Positions 49,637 through 60,965 of a DNA stretch of 64,000 bases are shown piece after piece. The notes under the pieces were generated by a model. It was not told where the DNA came from. It saw only the letters and a program-made list of their open reading frames with translations, and searched no databases. This DNA is from Begonia masoniana (Eukaryota; Streptophyta; Magnoliopsida; Cucurbitales; Begoniaceae), in the NCBI GenBank assembly GCA_022432975.1, contig CM039502.1, forward strand, positions 28,887,133 to 28,951,132, read 5' to 3'. Numbering within the stretch: the stretch's first letter is position 1; every line of letters begins with the position of its first letter. The position numbers were made by a program, and so were the translations under genes.

Positions 49637-50935
49637 ATGAAAAACCAAGATTTATCAATTAATCGTGTAAACTACTATCAGGGTCTAGGTGCCGACATTG
49701 TTTGTCGCACCTATTATAAACATCCAACTCCTCAAGATCTTCTTTGGGAAGAAAATTTTTATTCAGAACATAAATCATATAGTGCTAAAACTATCTATGA
49801 ATGGAACATAGATAGTTTAACAGAATATCAAATTTATGAAATAATACATAAGATACTTATGTATTCCAGTGTTTGTAAAGTCTCTAAAAATAGTGATTAT
49901 GATATCGCTATTTTCATAATTAATGGTTTTAGAGGATGTCTAAAAGGTTGGTGGGACAACTATTTGTCTCGATCCCAACAATCCGAAATCCTTAAAGCTG
50001 TAAAACATGAAAACTTGGTTGAGGTCTCTGTTGACCCTACGACAGGTCAGACTCACACACAGCAACGAATGACAACTGTAGAAGATTGTGTTTATTCTTT
50101 AATTCAAGCAATAATTCTTCATTTCGTCGGTGCTATTGAACAACGACAAAAACGTGGAAGATAATTATTGCAGAATCTTTTTTGTCTATCTTTAACCCAC
50201 TTTCGATGGTATAAAGATGTTTTTATAACTAAAATAATGCAAGGAAAAGATGCAAATTCAGAACATTGGAAGACCAAATTCATTGATGGCCTACCACCAT
50301 TATTTGCTAAAAAGGTTCGTCAAAAGTTGATAGACCTTAATAATGGACATGTTATTTCTTGGGCAGCTTGTACATATGGTTATTTGATAAGTGTTTGTGT
50401 TCAAGTCGGTTTATCCCTTTGCAATGATATAAAATTGCAATGTCAACTTAAAAAATAGAATCTTACAGGAAAGAAAGAAATAGGTGAGTTCTGTCAACAA
50501 TTCGCTTGTATCCTACTCATTTTCCTAAAAAGTCTAGTAAGAAATTTGAAAAATCAGAACGATATAAAAAGTATAAGAAAAAGAAGAAATATAAAAAAGA
50601 AAAATATCAACAGAATAAAGAAAGAAAATATTCCCAAAAAAATAAATATTCAAATAAACAAAAATCTGAAGTTAAATGTTTTAAATGTGGCCAATTTGGT
50701 CATTATGCCAGCAAATGTTTAACAAAAAAGAAGTTAAACGAACTAAATATGGATGAAGGTCTTCGCCTTCAATTATCAAAATTAATTTTGAATTCTACTA
50801 CTGAAGATTCATCAAGTGAAGAGGACATTTTGTCTTCATCATCCTCTTCTTCATTCGAAAATGATTGCAATAATAATTGTTGTAAATTCAACAATTTATC
50901 TTTAAATGTTTTGACAGTAGGAGATCATAGATCTC
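49637..50935 (+). pseudogene. Viral coat-protein-like region, broken
   Basis: Segments 49637-50164, 50168-50458 and a frame reaching the F insertion. It ends with a Lys-rich stretch (about 50540-50670), a CCHC zinc finger (C at 50677, 50686 and 50716; H at 50701) and a Ser-rich acidic tail. This is the usual end of a caulimovirid coat protein. A stop at 50162-50164 and frameshifts break it. Related retrotransposon gag proteins also carry such a finger; the neighbouring viral RT and missing integrase favour the virus. Confidence 0.75.
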
Positions 50936-51647
50936 TGTAACACCCGAGATTTTTCGGTGTTACGGTTTTTAATTATTATGCTAAGAAAAGGGATTTAAGT
51001 CCGTTTTGCGAGTGGAAAGTTTTGTTAAGAACCCTAGGATTCTATTAGGATATTTGGTGGGATAAGGAGATTTCGAAGAAAAAACCGAATCGACGGGGTT
51101 ATATTGAGTTAAATAGTGGGAAAAACCAAACTAATGTATAACCAAAACAAAACCACTAGTTATGAACCAATGGAGGGGCAATTTAAGAAGGAATTAAGGT
51201 TGGTGGGAGGAAGCTAATGGATGGATGCCAAGTGTTCAACTTATTGAAGAAGCCAAGTTCTTCCTCTCTTCTCTTCCTCCTACGTGAAACACTCCTCATT
51301 CCTCTTCTCTGCTACCCTCTCTCTTTCCCTTCCTCCCTTCTACGCGAAACCCTCCTTTCATTTTTCTTCTTCTCTCTATTTTTAGTTTCTTCTCCAGGCG
51401 ACAGAACTCCTCTCCTCTGTTTCTTCTGTTTTCTTCGATCAAGGTTCGAGGCTCACAGAGGCAACACGATCAAGGCTCGCAAACTCTACGGACGCCAGGT
51501 AAGTTCATACGTATAGGTTCGGCCCTTAAGACCCTACAATACGGAGGTACTAGGTTATATGTTGTTGGGATTGCTGTTAGGTAGTTAAACCGTAGGTTAT
51601 GTTTTAGGTTAAGTATATTTTGCTTTATGTCTACTTCAATATCCTGT

Positions 51648-53946
51648 CACCTTGTAGCACCTGGTAATTATTGACTGGAATTGACGTTAATTGTGTACGT
51701 TTTTATGGAATTAAGGGGGATATGACTAATTTCTTGAGTATGTTAATGGAGGGGAATGAGAGAAACAATGATTAGGTTAAAGTTTGGTTAGTCAAGGGCA
51801 CATGTGTAATTTGTGAAATATGTGATATAAAAGAAGGGTTTAGTGAAGGTTTAGCCGCCATCGTTATCCATTTTTCCTTTTTCGGCACTCATCTCAGCAG
51901 ATACTCTCCTGCCCGATTTCTTCAACCTAGGTGAGTTTTGCTTCGATTTCTTGCTGTTTTAGAGGTTAGATAACAGAGGGGTTGTGAATGTGTGTTTTGA
52001 GAGTGCTGTAAGTGAGAGTTGGATTCGGGTTTTGTGATGAATCAGGGAATGCTCGAAGAACAGAGTTTCCAACTAGCTTCCTTAGATTTCTAGATGGTTT
52101 AGAATGAAGTTTAGTGAAGATTTAACTAATGCTGTGTTTATGATTTTTGGTGAGCAAACTCTCGGAGTAGCTTACAACCAAACATTTTTCAAGAGGCCAG
52201 GTAAGTAGAGTATGTGTGTGCCTTCAGGCCTACATCACAAAACAATAGGGTACTTGTGTGTTTTGTATGATTTTTAGTTTGGCAAGTATCATGTTTTGAA
52301 AGAATATGAAAAAGAATTTACCTATATAGTGGCATGGTAAGGCATGAACAGATTGAATCAGATTAACTATTAAGGGAACTAATCCGCCCCTTAATCAAGT
52401 CAGAGGATCTATGCTTTGGGAAAATTGATCCACTTCCCATCGAACAGGGGGATCAAGAACAACTATAACAGAACTAATCCGCCTCTTAATCGAGTCGGAG
52501 GATTTATGCGTTGGGAAAATTGATCCACTTCCCGTCGAACAGGGGGATCAAGAACAACTATTAAGAGAACTAATCCGCCCCTTAATCGAGTCAGAGGATT
52601 TATGCTTTGGGAAAATTGATCCACTTCCCATCGAACAGGGGGATCAACAGGGAACGAACATATATACAACTGAGTTGTGAAAGTAGAAACTGCACGAATA
52701 GGATTTATGTTTCAGCATTTCATTTCATTATTTCTCTACTTATTTAGCATTAGGCTAATAGATGAGTTTTGTGATGTAGGTGAAGAAGTGACTTCAGGTG
52801 TGTTCTCTAAACATGTTGAGGATTAGAAGAAGTTGGGGGAGTGCATCCAAGCTACGACTTGGTAACTGATAGGGCGGTTTAATCAGTGGCAGTATGTGTG
52901 GAATTTAGTGGACAAATGATTAGCAAATGTGTGCTAGAGATTTTTAATAACACTGGTAGTATTTATGTTTGATATGTTTTGAGAGCTTTCTGACTATGGA
53001 ACATGATTTGATATAACAGTAGTTTTTGGATTTCGAGTAAGTTATGGATTTATGTTGTTTTAAATGGTTGCTGTCAAAACTCATAAGTTTTCCTAGTAAT
53101 CAGAATTGTCCACTGATTTGTGTATAAATCGATTTTTAAGTTATGTTTCTGTCATAGGAATAGTCGTCCATTATGTGAATGGAAGAATGGTATTTTGGTC
53201 CAGGGTAGTATGGACGAATACGTCGTCCAAAGTTGTGGATCGAAGCTAGAGTTAATAAAGTCACGTGGACCGTGGACGATAAAGTCACGTAGTCCGTGGA
53301 TGACAAATTTTAATAAGTCTATGGACGTTGGTCCGTGGACGATGAGTTTTTGTAACCCCGTGGACGAGAAAGTCACGTGGACCGTGGACGACAAAGTCAC
53401 GTGTTCCGTGGACAATAAAACTAAGTAAGTCTGTGGACGATAATCCATAGGCAAAAAATCTATGTAGCTGTGGATGATGAGGAACAGTTGTCCAAAGTCA
53501 TTAAGTAATCCTAAGATAAGGTTGTCGTCCACTCTGTGAGCGAATACAGTCGTCCAAAGTCGTCCAAAGCGATGTCGTTCTGTGTACATCATTCGGAGTT
53601 GCGTCGTCCAAAGTCACTTGTCCAGAGTCCGTCGTCCAGAGTCGTAGACAAGTATATTGTCCAAGGTTGGGAACGACAAACTCTGTGGGCGCCAAATTGT
53701 CAATAGCGTTGAACTGGCTGTAGATGTCGCAGAGAAGTTTCAAACGTTTTTCTTTATTATTCTATTTAAACTAAAAGATTCTTCTAGTCTGTTTTTGAAA
53801 TGACTCTGTTTTACATGAATGTTTTCCGCTGCCAGTTTTGTTGAATTAAACAATGTATCTATAGACAAAGTTTTAAATTTATTTTTAGTTTAGTTTAGTG
53901 AGTGTGGGTAGCGAACTGGGTTTATTAATTCGGGGCATTACACACC
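51648..53946 (+). mobile_element. Solo LTR I, element-A-like, inside F
   Basis: 51653-53941 (2289 bp) starts TGTAGCACCTGG and ends CGGGGCATTACA, flanked by CACCT (51648-51652 and 53942-53946). Its ends and module match element A LTRs. TATAAAAG at 51837-51844 marks sense as plus. It holds three tandem copies of a roughly 91-bp CTAATCCGCCCCTTAATC unit (52375-52660) and a CCGTGGACGA repeat region (53200-53660). Confidence 0.88.
52201..52780 (+). other. Splice-like module, solo LTR I
   Basis: CCAG|GTAAGT at 52201; acceptor TTTTGTGATGTAG|GTGA ends at 52779. A perfect 15-bp inverted repeat joins 52229-52243 (CCTACATCACAAAAC) and 52766-52780. A branch-like TAGGCTAATAG lies just before the acceptor. 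Confidence 0.62.
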
Positions 53947-54689
53947 TGTTTATGTGATGTTAAGCACTGTATATGTTCATGCATACACGTTTTTCCTGAA
54001 AGTCATGCAAATGTTTTTCAGTACCAGATTTAAAGTTATGAAAGTTAAAAATGTGAATGTAATGTATGGTTAAGTGTGGACGAGGACTGGCATCCTTTCA
54101 TGTACTCCTGTTTTGTCCTGTTGCGCCAGCTCTTCCTCCCACTTATACCTTCCTGTCCAGTGAAACGTAATGTAATGTAATGTTCATGTATTTAAAATGT
54201 TCATGCATAGCATATGCATCACTGCATTATATGTTCTTACTGAGCTCTAGGCTCATAGTTGAACTCCCTATTGTAGGTACGGACCCCGTGGATGAGGATT
54301 TTGTGCCTCAGGCTGATGTGTAGGTGTTGTTGGCGGAACGAGCTTTCGGGGGTGGTTGCTACAGCCAGACACATTTCTGATCCGAGAGAGTTAGGTTTTT
54401 AAAGTGAAGGTCGTGTGTGTAGATTTTTGTGTTTATGTTTTTAAAACTTCTGTTTGGTGAATTCTTGAAGTTTATGTCAAGTTCTGTACAGCTTCTGAGA
54501 TTTTAAAACTGTGTACAGACTCTGTGTTGATATTTTAAAACTGTGTTTTGAATCAGATTTTGGGGTTTTGATGCTTTTTGTGTCAAAAGAAGTAAGTTGT
54601 CAAACAGAGAGGTAGCCGATCGATCGCCTGGGTTAACCGATCGATCGGCGGAGTATATGTTTCTGTCTTTTAAGTCTTCAAGTTTTTCC

Positions 54690-55440
54690 CTAGAAAACAG
54701 TCGTCCACGCCTTCTGTAAATCAGTCGTTCATTCTATTCTGTAAAATAGTCGTTCATGCCTTCTGTAAAACAGTTGTCCATTCTGTTTTGTGAACAGTCG
54801 TCCACGCTGTTACCCCCCCTTTGAAAATAGTCATCCACGCTGTTCCTTAAAACGGTAGTCCAGTTCTGCAATTGTCCACAGTACTCGCCCGTCGAGTAAT
54901 TGTTTCAAGTATTTGGCTAAGTGTTTGTCGTCCATTCTGCCTGTTATTTTAAATGTCCAAAGTCCATTCTGTCTTTCAATTCTGTCGTCCATTCTGCCTG
55001 TTATTTTAAATGTCCAAAGTCCATTATGTCTTCTGTTTCTGTCGTCCATTCTGCCTATTATTCCAAACGTCCAAAGTTTTAAACGTCCAAAGTCCATTCT
55101 GCCCTTTTGATTTTAAACGTCCACAGTTTTTTTTTGTCCATAGATTCTGTCTTTGATTTTAAACGTCCACAGCTTCTGTTTGTCACAGATTCTGTCTTTG
55201 ATTTTAAACGTCCACGGCTTCTGTTTGTCCATAGATTCTTTCTTTGCTTTCAAACATCCACGGCTTCTGCTGTCCACAGTAAGTCTTCCATGGCATGACT
55301 TCCAGTTTCTGTTTCCCATTTTATTAAGTCTTCCTCTGCATGTCTGTTGTCCATTCTTTTTTCTTTTCTAAAACGTCCAAAGTATTCTGTCACCCTATTT
55401 TTCTCTGTGTAATGTTTTAAAAGTTCAAAAAAAAGTCCAC
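54690..55440 (+). repeat. Degenerate CGTCCA repeat array in F
   Basis: First GTCGTCCATTCTGCCTGTTA units (about 58 bp, three copies from 54927), then about four units of roughly 46-60 bp around TTTTAAACGTCCACAG and GTCCATAGATTCT. Homologous in position and core to the 45-bp array in the H LTR. Confidence 0.75.
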
Positions 55441-55499
55441 GTTTTAAAAATGTCCGGAGTGAGGCCCTTCCCGATCGGGTTTGGGGGCGTCACAATCTC

Positions 55500-57169
55500 A
55501 TTGATAAAATTCCAGATTCAGAAACTCGTAGAAAACTTATTGAAATTATTATAAAACAACAATATGATGAAACAGAATCAGAATTAAAACAAAAACTATC
55601 AATATCAAAATATTACAGTATTAACAAAGTTTTTGATCGTCTCAAAAATATAAATATTTCAAAACCTGTGACAATTCAAGATCTTCGTAAAGAAGTAAAT
55701 GAATTAAAAGCAGAATTAATTCAGCTTTAAAATACTTTTAGTCAATATCAGATTACTACTAATGATCGAATAATAAATCTGGATTCAAATATTCCTTCAA
55801 CCTCTGAAAATAACGTTGATGCATCTAAGCCTTTTTTGAACAATATCAGTCGAATTACTTTTCAAAAGTGCTTTATTCGAATATTGTTAGTAATTAATCA
55901 GAATTTTACTATTCCCGATATCATTGCTCTTGTTGATAGTGGAGCAGATATCAATTGTATTCAAGAAGGTATCATTCCAACTAAATATTTCGAAAAAACT
56001 ATTCAGTCTTTAACTGCTGCTGGTGGCAGTAAACTAAAAATCAATTATAAATTATCAAATGTTTTAATTCGTAACATTGATACAACCTCTTTGACAACAA
56101 CCTTTTTGCTTGTCAAAAATCTTCGATAGCTGGTTATTTTAGGCACTCCTTTTTTAAACTTAATAATGCCTATTATCAGAATAAATCAAACAGGAATTCA
56201 TGCAACTGTTCAAGATCAGGAAACTGTTTTTCTCTTTGTTTCTGATCCCGAAGCTAGGGTTATTAATGAATTAATTTTTTTTTATAAAAATAAAGAAAAA
56301 CAATTAAGTTTTCTTCAAACTGAAATTAATTATTTAAACATTTCTGAACAACTTAAAAATCTAAATGTTCAAGAAAAAATCAAAAATATTGTAAATCAAT
56401 TTTTATCTGAAGTATGTGGCACAACCCCAAATGCTTTTTGGGATAGGAAACGACATATCGTTTCACTTCCGTATATTTCTGACTTTAATGAGAAGTTAAT
56501 TCCAACCAAGGCTCGTCCTAGTCAGATGAAACAGGATTATCTTTATTTAATAATTATTATAAACAACAATATGATGAAACAGAATCAGAATTAAAACAAA
56601 AACTATCAATATCAAAATATTACAGTATTAACAAAGTTTTTGATCGTCTCAAAAATATAAATATTTCAAAACCTGTGACAATTCAAGATCTTCGTAAAGA
56701 AGTAAATGAATTAAAAGCAGAATTAATTCAGCTTTAAAATACTTTTAGTCAATATCAGATTACTACTAATGATCGAATAATAAATCTGGATTCAAATATT
56801 CCTTCAACCTCTGAAAATAACGTTGATGCATCTAAGCCTTTTTTGAACAATATCAGTCGAATTACTTTTCAAAGTGCTTTATTCGAATATTGTTAGTAAT
56901 TAATCAGAATTTTACTATTCCCGATATCATTGCTCTTGTTGATAGTGGAGCAGATATCAATTGTATTCAAGAAGGTATCATTCCAACTAAATATTTCGAA
57001 AAAACTATTCAGTCTTTAACTGCTGCTGGTGGCAGTAAACTAAAATCAATTATAAATTATCAAATGTTTTAATTCGTAACATGATACAACCTCTTTGACA
57101 ACAACCTTTTTGCTTGTCAAAAATCTTCGATAGCTGGTTATTTTAGGCACTCCTTTTTTAAACTTAATA
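55500..57169 (+). pseudogene. Viral protease region with 1.0-kb tandem duplication
   Basis: A linker region with coiled-coil character (KVFDRLKN, LRKEVNELKAELIQL) is followed by the aspartic protease motif ALVDSGADIN (about 55929-55958 and again near 56940). The block of about 1007 bp at 55545-56551 recurs at 56552-57562. Stops and indels occur in both copies. It sits between the coat-protein region and RT, as expected for a caulimovirid. Confidence 0.75.
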
Positions 57170-58666
57170 ATGCCTATTATCAGAATAAATCAAACAGGAA
57201 TTCATGCAACTGTTCAAGATCAGGAAACTGTTTTTCTCTTTGTTTCTGATCCCGAAGCTAGGGTTATTAATGAATTAATTTTTTTTTATAAAAATAAAGA
57301 AAAACAATTAAGTTTTCTTCAAACTGAAATTAATTATTTAAACATTTCTGAACAACTTAAAAATCTAAATGTTCAAGAAAAAATCAAAAATATTGTAAAT
57401 CAATTTTTATCTGAAGTATGTGGCACAACCCCAAATGCTTTTTGGGATAGGAAACGACATATCGTTTCACTTCCGTATATTTCTGACTTTAATGAGAAGT
57501 TAATTCCAACCAAGGCTCGTCCTAGTCAGATGAAACAGGATTATCTTTATTTAATAATTAATTATAAACCCTTAAATGATGTGTTAAAGTGGATAAGATA
57601 TCCAATTCCGAACAAAAAAGACCTATTAGATAGGTTACAATCGGCTTTAATATTTTCAAAATTTGATTTGAACTCTGGTTATTGGCAGATTCAAATAGCT
57701 GAAAAGGATAGATATAAAACTGATTTTGTGGTCCTGTTTGGACACTATGACTGGAACGTTATGCCATTTGGTTTAAAGAACGCGCCTTCGGAATTTCAAA
57801 TTATTATGAATGATATTTTTTCTATATATTCTGAATTTTGTATTTTGTATATTGATGATATTCTTGTTTTCTCATCATCCATTGATCAGCATATTAAACA
57901 TCTTAGAATTTTAAAAGATATAATAAAACAAAATGGTTTAGTTATTTCCGCACCAAAAATGAAATTATTTCAAACAACTGTAAGATTTTTAGGTCACACC
58001 ATAAATCAAGGAACTATTATTCCTATTAACAGAAGTATTGAGTTTACTGAAAAATTTCCTGATGAAATAAAAGATAAAACTCAGTTGAAGCATTTCCTCG
58101 GTAGTTTAAACTACTTAGGCAATTTTTATCAGAAACTAGCTCAGGACACTTCTTTATTATATCAGCGTCTTCGCAAAAATCCAGTGCCATGGTCTCAAGA
58201 CCATACTAATGCTGTAAGAAGAATAAAGGTAAAAGCTAAAACTTTACCTTGTCTTTGTTTATCGAATTCAAGCGGGACGAAAATTATTGAAACAGATGCC
58301 TCTGACATTAGTTTTGGCGGTATTCTAAAACAGTTAAATCCAAGCAATTCTAAGGAAGAGCTTGTTAGATTTACTTCTGGTGTTTGGAAGCCAGTACAAC
58401 AAAATTATTCAACTATAAAGAAAGAAATTCTTTTTACTGTTAAATGTATTTCAAAATTTTAGGACGATTTGTTAAATCATAAATTTACTCTTAGAGTGGA
58501 TTGCAATTCTGTAAAATTCGTTTTATCAAAAGATGTTAAAAATATTGTTTCTAAGCAAATTTTTGCCCGATGGCAATCTGAACTTTCTGCTTTCAATTTT
58601 ATTATTGAGTATATAAAAAGTGAAAATAATTTTTTACTTGATTTTCTAACTCGTGAATTTTTGTAG
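57170..58666 (+). pseudogene. Viral reverse transcriptase and RNase H
   Basis: 57170-58462 holds RT with IFSKFDLNSGYWQIQI, MPFGLKNAPSEFQ and the catalytic YIDDIL (57848-57859), then RNase H start (IETDASDISFGG). A TAG at 58460-58462 interrupts; the frame continues after it to a natural stop at 58664-58666, with the family's terminal DFLTREFL. This is the Caulimoviridae type of RT-RNase H without integrase. Confidence 0.85.
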
Positions 58667-58667
58667 A

Positions 58668-59432
58668 ATGGAGCCCCCAAATAGGGGTAGAGGCCGCGGC
58701 CGCGGTCGTGGTCAAAAATCAGTAAATTATCAGTATAATTTTCTATCTTTGGGAGCATCATCTTCTCAATCAGTACAAAATAATCTGAAGAAAACTGCTA
58801 AAGAAGTCCTTGAGCAGGGACCGTAGTGTATAAAAAAGAAAGTGGTTGATTCATTTTTGACAATATCCGAAGATGATCTGAAACTTAATCAGAAAGATGG
58901 ATGGTATCTTAAAAAAAGATATCTTAATACCCAACAGTATACGGTTCATAAGGGAAAATCTCGATTTAGTTACGAGGCAATCCTTACAGAAACCGCATCA
59001 ATACAAATATATCATCATTATCTGGAAGAGGGGAACAGTAAAACCCCCATAACACATTCTAAGTATTATATCATTAAAGTTATTACTCCGCACGAGTGGG
59101 GACTATCGACTTTTGCTTACAGAATGCTTAAAATTGGCGAACATAAATATAATTATTGGGATTATCATCGGGCTTGGTTGTTTGCTTTTTACTATCAGAA
59201 TCCAGTTAGAACCCATTTATGGTTCTTTACCTTAAATCCAGAGATTTTAAAAATTGAAGCAAAATTTCCGACTTGGTTTTATCATTGGTGGGAATCCCAT
59301 TCCCCAGAACTAAGTCTTTTCCCGAAAAGTTTCCAGGACAATTTTGTCTTATGGACAAAATATCATCTGTATTTATCAGTAAATAACCCTATTATTGGTC
59401 AAGATGTTCTTTGGTTTTGTACTGAATTCTAG
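58668..59432 (+). pseudogene. Viral ORF with Arg/Gly-rich N-terminus
   Basis: ATG at 58668, one base after the RT-RNase H stop, so reinitiation is plausible. The N-terminus has RGRGRGRGRGQ. One TAG at 58824-58826 interrupts; the same frame continues to 59432 (254 codons in all). The rest is rich in Trp, Tyr and Phe (WYLKKRYLN, HEWGLSTFAYRML, WFYHWWESHSPE). I do not recognise a domain. Such an ORF is found downstream of RT in some plant endogenous pararetroviruses; its role is unknown. Confidence 0.6.
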
Positions 59433-59514
59433 ATTAATTGGATTTGACAATGGAACTTGAAACTCGATAAAGATCACTTGAGTTTACCAGAATTCAGCGA
59501 ACCTTTTTTGTAAA

Positions 59515-59940
59515 ATGGTGGCTCGCTTTTATTCCCAAACTTGTCTGGCAAAAATTATTGAGACTATAAATCAGTATAAGGACATTCAAAAGTCCTCATC
59601 AGTAAAAAGCGTTTCAGCTGGAGAATCTATAAATTTTACTGATCAGATAAAATTATTAATTAAAAATCAATTTCCGGATATGTCCTCTCGAGATCAGGAG
59701 ATAAAAATTTTGGAAATTTTAAAAGATCAGTATTTATCAGCTAAAGATCGAGATTCTGATAACAAAAGTGACACATCTATGAATTCGGCTGAAGCTCATT
59801 CGGGAGGTCGCTTTTCTGTTTTACTAGGAGAATCTCAGGACCCTGAAGAGGAGGAGGATTATCCTTCAGACGTTGACCTCTGGGATTCTTTAATTGCGTT
59901 AAAGAAAAGAAGAGATAGAAGAAAGCGTATTCAAAAATAA
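59515..59940 (+). CDS. Small viral ORF of unknown function
   Basis: 141 codons, open, 83 bp after the preceding stop. The centre is acidic (SQDPEEEEDYPSDVD) and the C-terminus basic (KKRRDRRKRIQK). No known domain recognised. Its place between the RG-rich ORF and the primer-binding-like site makes it the last ORF of the viral map. Could be a truncated larger protein. Confidence 0.5.
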   Translation: MVARFYSQTCLAKIIETINQYKDIQKSSSVKSVSAGESINFTDQIKLLIKNQFPDMSSRDQEIKILEILKDQYLSAKDRDSDNKSDTSMNSAEAHSGGRFSVLLGESQDPEEEEDYPSDVDLWDSLIALKKRRDRRKRIQK

Positions 59941-59974
59941 ATGTCTATGTTCTTTGATCCTTTCCCCTTCCCTT

Positions 59975-59987
59975 TGGTATCGGAGCC
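59975..59987 (+). other. Primer-binding-like site of the virus
   Basis: TGGTATCGGAGCC matches TGGTATCAGAGC, the initiator tRNA-Met binding site used by caulimovirids, with one difference. It lies 35 bp after the last ORF, where the next genome turn would start. Confidence 0.65.
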
Positions 59988-60779
59988 ATTATGGCTTGCT
60001 AAATCCGTAGTTAGTTCATGAATGAATGAACTGAAGATTTGAGGTTAATCCTTAAGTCATTTGTAGATTCCTTTTAACTATGGAAATTATTTTCTTTTAA
60101 TTTTCTTTTGAACTCGAATCACGTTGAGGTTTTGTGTGACGACCCACAACCCGATAGGGGTCGAGGAAACTCACTCTGGACATTTTAAAACGTGGACTAT
60201 TTTTTTTTGAACTTTTAAACATTTATAGAAACTTTACACAGAGTATAAACCTTCTCTGGAAATTTAAGATTGGAAGGCAATAAAAAAACATCAGGCTACA
60301 GAGATAAGTAACAGGAGGAGAACAGGAACACATATGTAAAACAAGAAGACTGAAGTCAAGAGACATAAAATTCTAAAGACTCAAAATTGGAGTGGTCAAT
60401 TAAAATAGTCAATGGAAAACCAACAGAAACAGAAAGCAAAATAAACTTTGGATGTAAGAACTTTTGCCCTTTTGAAAACTCTTAAACCTGAAGACGTGAA
60501 GACAGGAAATCATAAAACAGAAATGGACGACTGGAGTAAATGAGCAAAATAAAACATGAAAGAGTGAATGTACAGAATACAACAGAAAAGAACAGGAACC
60601 TAAAATGTGGATGAGTACTCTGAACGAGAGCAGGAAGACGGGGAGATATGAAAAACAGAAATAAAACAGGAAATAATATGGGAAAATATAAACTGGAAGA
60701 CATACTGTGGAAGGCTACAGTGGCCGTGGACAATCGGGAGCTGTGGACAATCGCACAGAAGATAGAATCTGTGGACATT

Positions 60780-60965
60780 TACACAAAAGGACAAAAGCCG
60801 TGGACACAGGGGTTCGTGGACGTTTGAACTAAAAGACAAAAATCATGGACACAGGAGTCCGTGGACGTTTGCACTAAAAGACAAAAACTGTGGACACAGG
60901 AGTCCGTGGACGTTTGCACTAAAAGACAAAAACAGTGGACACAGGAGTCCGTGGACGTTTAAAAC
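60780..60965 (-). repeat. 45-bp tandem array in H LTR
   Basis: Four copies at 45-bp spacing (starts near 60800, 60845, 60890, 60935) with cores TGGACACAGGAGTCCGTGGA and CGTTTGCACTAAAAGACAAA. Confidence 0.85.

Larger units (their letters stand above)
51499..54277 (+). other. Splice-like module of F, with LTR I inside it
   Basis: Donor CAG|GTAAGT starts at 51499; acceptor TATTGTAG|GTA ends at 54276. The arm 51533-51541 (CCTACAATA) pairs with 54269-54277 (TATTGTAGG), and GGAG/CTCC extends it after one mismatch. Without I the intron would be about 480 bp. Confidence 0.6.
50931..55499 (+). mobile_element. Solo LTR F inside the virus
   Basis: 50936-55494 starts TGTAACACCCGAG and ends GGGCGTCACA, flanked by ATCTC (50931-50935 and 55495-55499). 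Without nested LTR I it is about 2.3 kb. Same family as the LTR of element H, in the opposite orientation. The last 700 bp hold GTCCATTCTG and AAACGTCCACGG repeats. Confidence 0.88.
49580..60134 (+). mobile_element. Endogenous caulimovirid (pararetrovirus), fragmented
   Basis: Order in one strand: coat-protein-like region with a CCHC finger, aspartic protease, RT, RNase H, an Arg/Gly-rich ORF, a small acidic-basic ORF, then a tRNA-Met primer-binding-like site. No integrase and no LTRs of its own, which fits Caulimoviridae rather than a retrotransposon. It is interrupted by solo LTR F and by a 1.0-kb internal tandem duplication, and carries many stops. I recognised no movement-protein motif in the part present. 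The genus is not resolved. It cannot be active as it stands. Confidence 0.82.

Noticed and set aside
60590..60839. Minus-strand frames of 79 and 98 codons in H LTR
   Set aside because: Low-complexity Phe/Ser/Leu frames in LTR sequence overlapping each other; no motif.
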